Shown: one piece after another, positions 6,173 through 12,276 of the stretch
How positions within the stretch are numbered: position 1 is the stretch's first letter
Layout of the letters: every line of letters begins with the position of its first letter
Assembly: GCA_031398625.1 (NCBI GenBank)
Contig: JANNNQ010000047.1
Location: forward strand, 1-15,943
Origin: CAIUGU01 sp031398625
GTDB taxonomy: Bacteria; Pseudomonadota; Gammaproteobacteria; Steroidobacterales; Steroidobacteraceae
DNA length: 15,943 bases
Direction: 5' to 3'
Made by a program: the position numbers and the translations under genes
The notes under the pieces: model-generated
What the model was told of the DNA's origin: nothing
What the model saw: the letters and a program-made list of their open reading frames with translations, nothing else
Databases searched by the model: none

Positions 6173-6207
6173 CCCGGTTCGCCATCACATTGCGTCTTGG
6201 AACCGGG
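6173..6207 (+). promoter_or_regulatory. Ribosome-binding-site sequestering hairpin of ribH2
   Basis: CCCGGTTC (6173-6180) is a perfect complement of GAACCGGG (6200-6207), an 8-bp stem around a 19-base loop. The 3' strand contains most of the Shine-Dalgarno sequence GGGAG (6205-6209), five bases before ATG 6215. Formation of the stem would block ribosome access, the usual output of FMN riboswitches in Gram-negative bacteria. The pairing is seen directly; the regulatory effect is inferred. Confidence 0.6.
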
Positions 6208-6214
6208 AGCCCGC

Positions 6215-6703
6215 ATGAGTCGTATCCGCACCGCCCGCGCTGCACCACAGCCGGTGCCCGAATACCGCATCGCCTTCGTGCAGTCGTCCTGGCACGCCGA
6301 CATCGTCGCGCAGGGCCGCAAGTCCTTTGCTGCTGAATGGAAGCAGCTCGGCGGTGATCCGAAGGCGCTGGAGGTCTTCACGGTACCGGGCGCCTTCGAG
6401 ATTCCGCTGCATGCACAGCGGCTGGCCCGAACCGGACAGTACGCGGCGATCATCGCGGCAGGATTGGTCGTCGACGGCGGGATCTATCGCCACGAGTTCG
6501 TCGCTGCTGCCGTCATCAATGGCCTGATGCAGGTGCAACTCGAGACGGAGGTTCCCGTGATTTCCATGGTGCTGACGCCGCAGCACTTCCATGCGCACGA
6601 CGAACATCAGCAATTCTTCCGCGAGCACTTCCGCGTGAAAGGTCGGGAAGCCGCCGCTGCCTGCGCCGCAACGATCGCTGCGCTCGCAAGGCTGCCTTCC
6701 TGA
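6215..6703 (+). CDS. ribH2: 6,7-dimethyl-8-ribityllumazine synthase, type II (RibH2-like)
   Basis: The 162-residue enzyme condenses 5-amino-6-ribitylaminouracil with 3,4-dihydroxy-2-butanone 4-phosphate, the penultimate step of riboflavin synthesis. It resembles the type II enzymes of Brucella and Mesorhizobium rather than the common icosahedral type. Shared features are SSWHADIVAQGRKSF (24-38, with the aromatic Trp26 that stacks on the substrate), VPGAFEIPLHAQ (57-68), DGGIYRHEFVAAAVINGLM (87-105, likely catalytic His93), MQVQLETEVPV (105-115) and LTPQHFHAHDEH (120-131). Type II enzymes are decamers in known cases. A GTG at 6167 is in frame, but ATG 6215 has GGGAG five bases upstream and starts where homologues start. 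An FMN riboswitch precedes it, and no other rib genes are nearby, so it stands alone. It ends three bases before the convergent M48 gene. Confidence 0.93.
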   Translation: MSRIRTARAAPQPVPEYRIAFVQSSWHADIVAQGRKSFAAEWKQLGGDPKALEVFTVPGAFEIPLHAQRLARTGQYAAIIAAGLVVDGGIYRHEFVAAAVINGLMQVQLETEVPVISMVLTPQHFHAHDEHQQFFREHFRVKGREAAAACAATIAALARLPS

Positions 6704-6706
6704 CCC

Positions 6707-8269
6707 TCATTCAGCCGCGCGTGCGCCTTCGATGCGGAAGCGTACGAACTGCAGCTGTTCCTGTGCCAGACCCATGCCAGTCGCTGCCGTCGTCTGTTGT
6801 CCGGCGGCGAGCGGACCGCGGATGCCGATCCGGTTCCCCTGCGAAACCACACGCCCGGCGGCATCGAGCAACACCGGCGTGATCTGGATATCCGCGAGCG
6901 GCACGGGCGCGCGATTCTGGATATTCACGACGAGCTGCCCGCGAGCATCGAGCTGCGGGCCGGTCGCAATGTAGTTGCCGGGGTTCTGCGGCAGGTCGAG
7001 CCGGACGAATTCCGCAGCGGCCTGCTGGCCGATCGCGCTGTTCGAGCCCGCTGCGGCCTTGTAGTACTGCATCGCGCCGGCCAGGTTGCCTTTCTCGCGT
7101 TCGATCTGCCCGAGGTAGAACGCTGCCGGCGCAGTGGGCAATAGCTGCACGCTGCGAGTGAGCCAGGTCTCGGCCTGCGCGCGATTGCCGGCCTGCAGTT
7201 GCGCCACGCCGGCGCCGAGATACGAGCCGAAGTATTCGGGATTGCGATCAATCGCCTTCTGGTAGTGCGTGATCGCCTGTTGAGGCTGCTTTTCCGACAG
7301 CGCCACTTCCCCCAGGAACTCATGGAAGCGACCTTCCTGCGGCACCGCCGCCGCCGCCTCGCCCGCGAGCTTCCTGGCTCCCGCGAAATCCTTCTTGCGG
7401 GCTGCCGCAACGGCCTGGTCATACTTGTCGTAGGCCGGTTTCAGTTCATTGAAGGTCTTGAGCCGGGCTGCGAACCGCTCGACACCCAGTTCGCCGCCGG
7501 CACCGAGTTCGGCCGCAGTCTGCCGGTTTCTGTCCACGCGTTCCTGTGAGGGAGGGTGCGAAGCGAAGAGTCCATCGAGCCAGCTCTGCTGGCGGCGGCC
7601 CTGTGCAGACAGGCGCACGAAGGTTTCCTGCAGCGAGACCGCGCCTTGCGGATCGTAGCCGGCGGCCTTCATGTATCGCATGCCGTACAGGTCGCTTTCG
7701 AGTTCGGCCTCCCGACCGTAACGGGTGTGGATCAGTTGCGCGCCGACGCCTGCACCCTGGATCAGCAGGCCTGCCACATTCTGGTCTACGCCACCGATAG
7801 CGGCGCCGATCGTTGCAGCGGCCATGCCCGCCTGCAGCAACGTGCCGCGTTCCTGGGCCTGCGCTCCGTGGCGCGCGGCGGCATGCACGATCTCGTGGCC
7901 GAGGACGGCGGCCAGCTCGGCTTCGCTCTTGAGCTCGACCAGCAGGCCCCGGTTCACCGCGATCTTGCCGCCAGGCAGCGCCCAGGCATTGGGGACGGAG
8001 TTATTGAGGACGACGAACTCGTACGGGAGTTGCCGGTCGGATACGGCCGCGAGCTTCTGGCCGACCTCATTGATATACGTGGTGAGTTCGGGCACCACCT
8101 TGAAATCGCCCCCTTCGCTCTGGCGCATTGGCGCGTAGTTTTCGGCCCCGATCTTGAGTTCCTGCCCTTCGGAGACAAACTGCAATTCCTGTTTGCCGGT
8201 GACAGGATTCACGCCGCAGCCGGCAAGTAGTACCACTACGAGCGGCAGCAGCGCGCGAAGCATTTTCAT
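6707..8269 (-). CDS. M48 family metalloprotease lipoprotein with TPR repeats (BepA-like)
   Basis: The 520-residue product starts with a lipoprotein signal (lipobox LLAGC, Cys18). The peptidase domain (about 30-255) contains the zinc motif HEIVH (125-129; His125, Glu126, His129) and the downstream acidic segment EAELESD (187-193), where Glu189 is the likely third ligand. SHPPSQERV (237-245) corresponds to the segment of BepA that carries its regulatory histidine. TPR-like helices follow (about 275-425), including FLGEVALSEKQPQQAITHYQKAI-type repeats, as in BepA, which acts in outer-membrane protein quality control. A further C-terminal domain (about 430-520) looks beta-rich and is extra compared with the roughly 490-residue E. 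coli protein. The start has GGAG seven bases upstream. Confidence 0.9.
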   Translation of the reverse strand: MKMLRALLPLVVVLLAGCGVNPVTGKQELQFVSEGQELKIGAENYAPMRQSEGGDFKVVPELTTYINEVGQKLAAVSDRQLPYEFVVLNNSVPNAWALPGGKIAVNRGLLVELKSEAELAAVLGHEIVHAAARHGAQAQERGTLLQAGMAAATIGAAIGGVDQNVAGLLIQGAGVGAQLIHTRYGREAELESDLYGMRYMKAAGYDPQGAVSLQETFVRLSAQGRRQQSWLDGLFASHPPSQERVDRNRQTAAELGAGGELGVERFAARLKTFNELKPAYDKYDQAVAAARKKDFAGARKLAGEAAAAVPQEGRFHEFLGEVALSEKQPQQAITHYQKAIDRNPEYFGSYLGAGVAQLQAGNRAQAETWLTRSVQLLPTAPAAFYLGQIEREKGNLAGAMQYYKAAAGSNSAIGQQAAAEFVRLDLPQNPGNYIATGPQLDARGQLVVNIQNRAPVPLADIQITPVLLDAAGRVVSQGNRIGIRGPLAAGQQTTAATGMGLAQEQLQFVRFRIEGARAAE

Positions 8270-8435
8270 GAGGGTTCTCCCGTCCGCCGTTGCGACAGAA
8301 TCAACACGTTTTGACCAGTCGAATCCCGATTGTCAGTCCGGCGGATCGATTCGGCAATCACCGCCGTGCTAGATTCCTTCCCCGTCAGGCATATATTGCA
8401 ACCCTCATTGGAAGGTTTACGTCATCAAGGATTCC

Positions 8436-9782
8436 ATGACCCAATGCCCTGGGCCCCCGCGGCGCCTGTTTGCCAACTACAGTCGCGAGCTGACCCTGGA
8501 TCCGATGAATTTCGCGACGCGCCTGGCCGCGAGGTTCGGCGGCATCGCCGAGGTCCCCCTGCCGGGGCGGGAGTCGCTGTTCCTTCTATCCGACCCGGAT
8601 CTCATCCGCGAAACGCTGATCGACAAGCGGGCGCTGTTCATCAAGAACACGCGTTACGACGCCCTGCGCCGCCTGCTGGGCAACGGCATGCTGCTGAGCG
8701 AACACGAGGCCTGGCGTCGTCAGCGCCGCCTGCTGCAACCGGCCTTCAAGCCCGGCGTCCTGGCGGGGCATCACGACTGGATGCATGCCCTGATCGATGC
8801 CTTTCTCAACCGCTGGGAGGCGGCTGCGCAGGCAGGCACGCCCGTCAACATGATGGGGGAGTTCCAGCGTCTCGCCCAGGCAGTTGCCGGCAGGCTCACG
8901 TTCGGTGTCTGTTTCGAAGGCCAGGCCGACGCGCTGTTCGATACCCTGACACGGGTCTGGCGTTCCTGGCCCGCGCGGCCGGGTTTTTCCACGTGGCTGC
9001 ACTGGCAGCGGACGCGCGAACGTGCTGGTCGCCTCGATGCGGCGATGGCGGACCTCGATGCACTCATGTTCGCGATCATCGATCGCTGCCGCGAAGCCGG
9101 TCCCGAGAGGGGCGGCCTCATTGGCCTGCTGATCCGCGCGTCGGCAGAGGAGGGACCCGCTTTCACGCCTGTCGAGCTGCGCGACCAGGCCATCACGATG
9201 ATCGGCGCCGGCTACGAGACCAGTGCGTCGACGATGTGCTGGACCCATATCCTGCTGGCAACGCATACGGAGGTGCGCGAGCGGATCGAAGCGGAAGTGG
9301 CGCTACATTGCCCACCCGGTGAGCCGATCACGCTGCCGCAGCTGGAAGCGCTGGTCTACACCGAGCAGGTCGTCAAGGAATCGCTGCGGTTGTACCTGCC
9401 GATTCATTCCTTCGCGCGTGTGGCCATGGAGGAAACCACTGTTGGCGGTCATTGCATCGCGAAGGGCAAGACGGCGGTCGTGTCGGTGCATGCGATGCAT
9501 CACCAGCCGGAGCACTGGCCCGAGCCCGACAGGTTCGAACCCGAGCGCTTCAGCGCCGAACAGTGTGCTGCCCGCTCGCGGTACACGTACCTTCCGTTCG
9601 GTCTCGGGCATCGCGCCTGCATCGGAGCGACGTTCGCGATGTCGGAAGCGATCCTGACCGTCGCCCTCATTGCCCGGCGCTATCGCCTCGAGCTCGTGCC
9701 TGGCCAGACCTTCGACCCGGCCCCCGGGACGACGGTCTACCCGAGGGCCGGCCTCAGGATGTTCGTCCACCCCCGGGCCTGA
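8436..9782 (+). CDS. Cytochrome P450
   Basis: The 448-residue soluble protein has all P450 signatures. Helix C has WRRQRR (93-98). Helix I has GAGYETSAS (257-265), with the acid-alcohol pair Glu261-Thr262 for oxygen activation. Helix K has ESLR (315-318, ExxR), FEPERF is at 367-372, and the haem loop FGLGHRACIG (388-397) has Cys395 as the axial thiolate. Helix I reads E-T rather than the D-T seen in many bacterial P450s. These enzymes insert one oxygen atom into a substrate using electrons from a ferredoxin or flavodoxin partner. No such partner or substrate pathway is adjacent, so the substrate is unknown. AAGGA five bases before ATG 8436 supports the start. The 166-base gap upstream is shared with the divergent M48 gene; TATATT at 8392-8397 is a possible -10 without a clear -35. 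Confidence 0.93.
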   Translation: MTQCPGPPRRLFANYSRELTLDPMNFATRLAARFGGIAEVPLPGRESLFLLSDPDLIRETLIDKRALFIKNTRYDALRRLLGNGMLLSEHEAWRRQRRLLQPAFKPGVLAGHHDWMHALIDAFLNRWEAAAQAGTPVNMMGEFQRLAQAVAGRLTFGVCFEGQADALFDTLTRVWRSWPARPGFSTWLHWQRTRERAGRLDAAMADLDALMFAIIDRCREAGPERGGLIGLLIRASAEEGPAFTPVELRDQAITMIGAGYETSASTMCWTHILLATHTEVRERIEAEVALHCPPGEPITLPQLEALVYTEQVVKESLRLYLPIHSFARVAMEETTVGGHCIAKGKTAVVSVHAMHHQPEHWPEPDRFEPERFSAEQCAARSRYTYLPFGLGHRACIGATFAMSEAILTVALIARRYRLELVPGQTFDPAPGTTVYPRAGLRMFVHPRA

Positions 9783-9965
9783 TCTTCCTGTCCTCGTGAA
9801 TGGCGCGATAACGGCTGCGCCTACCCTCATGAGCAAACGGTCTGGCCGGCCGGTTCTGGCAGGCGTTGAATAACGCAAAGGCGGCTAAAGAAAGCCCAGT
9901 GCCAAGGCAGAAGCGCAAGCCTTCCGGCCGAGGCTCGCCGCCTGCAGCCAATTACGGAGAGTTCC

Positions 9966-10301
9966 ATGAGCCACCCCCCCGTTCCCGCCGAGCTCACCGC
10001 GAGCAACTTTGCCCAGGATGTCCTGGCAGCGGAGCAGCCCGTCGCCGTTGATTTCTGGGCGCCGTGGTGCGGTCCGTGTCGCGCTGTAGCGCCGATCCTC
10101 GACGAACTGGCGGCGGACTACGCCGATCGCGTCAAGATCGCCAAGTTGAACGTCGATGACCACCCCGAGATTGCGGCCCGCTACGGCGTCCGGTCGATCC
10201 CGACGGTGATGGTGTTCGCCAAGGGCCAGGTCGCTGCCACGATCATTGGCGCCCGCAATCGCCAGGACTACCAGAAAGCCTTCGACGCTGCGGCGCACTA
10301 G
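9966..10301 (+). CDS. Thioredoxin
   Basis: The 111-residue protein is a single, complete thioredoxin fold with the classic active site WCGPC (34-38) in VDFWAPWCGPCRAVAPILDEL and the cis-proline loop SIPT (78-81). It lacks a signal peptide, so it acts in the cytoplasm, passing electrons from thioredoxin reductase to protein disulfides. The sequence is typical of proteobacterial TrxA-type proteins, but more than one thioredoxin is usual in such genomes, so the exact symbol is left open. GGAG five to seven bases before ATG 9966 marks the start. The 183-base gap after the P450 gene shows no gene and no clear promoter. The strong hairpin at 10377-10408 lies downstream. Confidence 0.95.
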   Translation: MSHPPVPAELTASNFAQDVLAAEQPVAVDFWAPWCGPCRAVAPILDELAADYADRVKIAKLNVDDHPEIAARYGVRSIPTVMVFAKGQVAATIIGARNRQDYQKAFDAAAH

Positions 10302-10376
10302 TCATGTGGCTGAAAAAGGGCCGCCCTGCCCATTTTCAACGTCGCATCGCAAAAGACGTCACTTTATGCTCGCCAA

Positions 10377-10408
10377 CAAAATCAGGAACTTGAAAGTTCC
10401 TGATTTTG
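10377..10408 (+). terminator. Strong AT-rich hairpin, probable terminator after thioredoxin
   Basis: CAAAATCAGGAACT (10377-10390) and AGTTCCTGATTTTG (10395-10408) form a perfect 14-bp stem with a four-base loop (TGAA). A-runs on the left arm and T-runs on the right make a plausible intrinsic terminator in either direction. It lies 75 bases after the thioredoxin stop and 130 bases before the next gene. Its low GC content stands out from the surroundings. Confidence 0.7.
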
Positions 10409-10538
10409 ATTGCGCCATCCCTGACGCAACGGTTGGCTCGTAGACAGACGGTTTGAGCGGCGAAATCCGCGCATTGGAACCGCGGAGGGGTTGACCTATG
10501 ATCTGAAAGGGGACATCAAGGAAACGAACGGGGGTTCC

Positions 10539-11159
10539 ATGCGCGGATTGGCGGTGCTCGCTACGGGCGTACTGGCTGCAGTTTCCTTTGCTGCCCTCGC
10601 GCAGAACGCGCCTCCGGGAGCCCCTCCGGCTGTTGCCGTCAATGGGACTGTTGAAAGCTGGGACGGCAGGACGCTGACCCTCAAGACCGCCACTGGCAAC
10701 GTGTCGTTCGCAGTGCCTGCGGACGCGCCGGTCATGACCCGCAAGGCGGGCAAGCTCGGCGACATCGGCCCGAACACTTTCCTCGGCACGACCACCGTGC
10801 CTCGTAACGGCCGCCTCGAAGCCATCGAAGTCCACGTCTTTCCAGAGTCCATGCGCGGCGCCGGGGAAGGTCACTATCCGTGGCAGGGCGAACCCGGTTC
10901 CATGATGACCAACGGCAACGTGACGGCCGTGACCAACGGCAATGTTGCTTCCATCGCCGAGGGCGGCGTGATGAAGGTCGAATACAAGGACGGTGACAAG
11001 GGCAGGGGCACGCAGGACGTCTACGTGCCGAAGGACGTCGAGGTCACCTTCATTGAACGAGTCGGGGTCGCCGCACTCAAACCCGGTATCCGTGTCGGCG
11101 GACAGGTCCGGCAGAACGCAGACGGTTCCGCTTCGGCCACCCGCCTCAATATCCAGTAA
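10539..11159 (+). CDS. Exported protein of unknown function, tandem paralogue 1
   Basis: The 206-residue protein has a signal peptide (about 1-21, ending AALAQ) and a mature part that looks beta-rich. The segment NGTVESWDGRTLTLKT (35-50) resembles the OB-like or DUF5666-like modules that bind metals or small ligands, but I cannot assign it to that family firmly. Its clearest blocks are DIGPNTFLGTT (75-85), VHVFPESMRGAGEGH (98-112), the doubled TNGNV (124-128 and 132-136) and LKPGIRVGGQVRQNADGS (180-197). All of these recur in the next gene, so the two arose by duplication. A TTG in frame at 10491 exists, but ATG 10539, just before the signal peptide, is preferred. It is separated by 25 bases from the paralogue and is probably first in a three-gene operon. 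Nearby GGAACC (about 10476) hints at an ECF-type -35, but the spacing to a -10 is poor. Confidence 0.82.
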   Translation: MRGLAVLATGVLAAVSFAALAQNAPPGAPPAVAVNGTVESWDGRTLTLKTATGNVSFAVPADAPVMTRKAGKLGDIGPNTFLGTTTVPRNGRLEAIEVHVFPESMRGAGEGHYPWQGEPGSMMTNGNVTAVTNGNVASIAEGGVMKVEYKDGDKGRGTQDVYVPKDVEVTFIERVGVAALKPGIRVGGQVRQNADGSASATRLNIQ

Positions 11160-11184
11160 AGCCCAACGACTTGCAGGGGAACTC

Positions 11185-11814
11185 ATGCGTACCAGCCTCA
11201 TCTCCGCGGCGGTTCTGTTGCTGGCAGCCTTGCCGGCCGCCGCCCAGAATTCCGCTTCCGCGCCCGCCCAGATGCCGAATGCTCCCGCGACTCCCACTGC
11301 GCGCATCGCCGGCACGGTCGAGAAATCGGATGGCAAGACGGTGACGATCAAGGGCGAACAGGGTCCGGTCACGTTCAGCATTGCGGCAGATACGGCCATC
11401 ATGACGCGCGTGCCCGCGAAGCTGTCGGACATCGGCCCGAACACCTTCCTCGGGACGACAGCCGTGGAGAAGAACGGCAAGATGGAAGCAACCGAGATCC
11501 ACATCTTTCCGGAATCGATGCGCGGCGCCGGTGAAGGCCACCGGCCCATGCAGGCGCCGAACACCACGATGACCAACGGCAACGTCACCGCAACCATGAC
11601 CAACGGCAGTGTCTCGTCCATCGCCAATGGCGGCGTGATGAAGGTCGCGTACAAGGGAGGCGAGAAGGAAGTCATCGTGCCGGCGAACGTCGAGATCACC
11701 GTGATCCAGCCGCTGCCGGCATCCGCCTTGAAGCCAGGCACGAAGCTCACGGGCACCGTGCGCCAGAATCCCGATGGCACGGCGTCGGGCACGATCATCA
11801 CGATCGTGAACTGA
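11185..11814 (+). CDS. Exported protein of unknown function, tandem paralogue 2
   Basis: The 209-residue protein has a signal peptide (about 1-20, ending ALPAAA) and the same domain as the preceding gene. It shares IAGTVEKSDGKTVTIK (41-56), DIGPNTFLGTT (82-92), IHIFPESMRGAGEGH (105-119), MTNGNVTATMTNGSV (129-143), ANGGVMKVAYKGG (147-159) and ALKPGTKLTGTVRQNPDG (181-198). The HVFPESMRG/IHIFPESMRG block is the family hallmark in both. The upstream frame is open, but ATG 11185 follows CAGGGGA and begins the signal peptide. The DUF6152 gene starts five bases after its stop, so the genes are likely cotranscribed. A structural or ligand-binding role in the periplasm is the most that can be inferred; no catalytic motif is evident. 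Confidence 0.82.
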   Translation: MRTSLISAAVLLLAALPAAAQNSASAPAQMPNAPATPTARIAGTVEKSDGKTVTIKGEQGPVTFSIAADTAIMTRVPAKLSDIGPNTFLGTTAVEKNGKMEATEIHIFPESMRGAGEGHRPMQAPNTTMTNGNVTATMTNGSVSSIANGGVMKVAYKGGEKEVIVPANVEITVIQPLPASALKPGTKLTGTVRQNPDGTASGTIITIVN

Positions 11815-11819
11815 GCGCG

Positions 11820-12209
11820 ATGAAGCACGCACGGCTGGCAGCAGGTGTGCTTCTCGGGTTGGGTGCCGCATCGAGCGGCGCCCATCACTCCATCACTGCG
11901 ATGTATGCAAGGGAAGCGCCGGTGACCGTGACCGGCGTGGTCACCTCGTTCGAGTTCCGCAACCCGCATCCGCTCATCCACATCGAAGTCGAATCCGGGA
12001 ATGGCGCCCGGGAGAAGTGGACGGTCGAATGGAGCAGCCGCACCCGGCTCGAAGGGCGTGGCTATACCGGCGACACCCTCAAGCCCGGTGACCGGGTCGT
12101 GATCACCGGCGGGCCTGCGCGCGACGGGTCGAAGGGGCTGTTTGTCTCCAGGCTGCAACGGCCTGCAGACGGTTTCGAGTACATCTCCAACCAGGCTCCA
12201 CCCCGGTAA
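11820..12209 (+). CDS. DUF6152 family exported protein
   Basis: The 129-residue protein has a short signal peptide (about 1-21). The mature chain begins with the His-His-Ser segment typical of DUF6152 (HHSITAMYAREAPVTVTGVV, 22-41). The hallmark SFEFRNPHPLIHIEV (43-57), with histidines at 50 and 54, follows, then WTVEWSSRTRLEGRGYTG (67-84) and LKPGDRVVITGGPARDGS (87-104). It is a small beta-barrel-like periplasmic protein. The His-rich N-terminus could bind a metal, which is inference. The family has no assigned reaction. It sits directly after two paralogous exported proteins, with a five-base gap and little visible ribosome binding site, suggesting translational coupling. A GGCGCC inverted repeat (12215-12220/12233-12238) follows the stop and could end the operon. 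Confidence 0.85.
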   Translation: MKHARLAAGVLLGLGAASSGAHHSITAMYAREAPVTVTGVVTSFEFRNPHPLIHIEVESGNGAREKWTVEWSSRTRLEGRGYTGDTLKPGDRVVITGGPARDGSKGLFVSRLQRPADGFEYISNQAPPR

Positions 12210-12241
12210 GAACCGGCGCCCGTTTCCGGTGCGGCGCCCTG

Positions 12242-12247
12242 TACAAT
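12242..12247 (+). promoter_or_regulatory. Possible -10 element of the DUF3683 oxidoreductase gene
   Basis: TACAAT, preceded by TG in TGTACAAT, matches an extended-type -10 box 30 bases before the ATG at 12277. No -35 hexamer is recognisable at the normal distance. The leader before the ATG lacks a Shine-Dalgarno sequence and instead contains ACCTCCTTTT, the complement of one. Confidence 0.3.
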
Positions 12248-12276
12248 GGCGCGCCCCGTCCTCAGACCTCCTTTTC

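Noticed and set aside
8312..8435. TTGACC and TATATT in the M48/P450 divergent gap as a promoter pair
   Set aside because: The two elements are about 70 bases apart and neither has a proper partner at normal spacing.
10476..10510. GGAACC followed by TCTGA, resembling a sigma-E type promoter
   Set aside because: The distance between the two boxes is about 20 bases, roughly three more than the usual spacing, and GGAACC is an incomplete match.
12261..12276. A Shine-Dalgarno-like AAAAGGAGGT on the minus strand before the DUF3683 gene
   Set aside because: No suitable start codon and conserved reading frame follow it on the minus strand, so it appears accidental.
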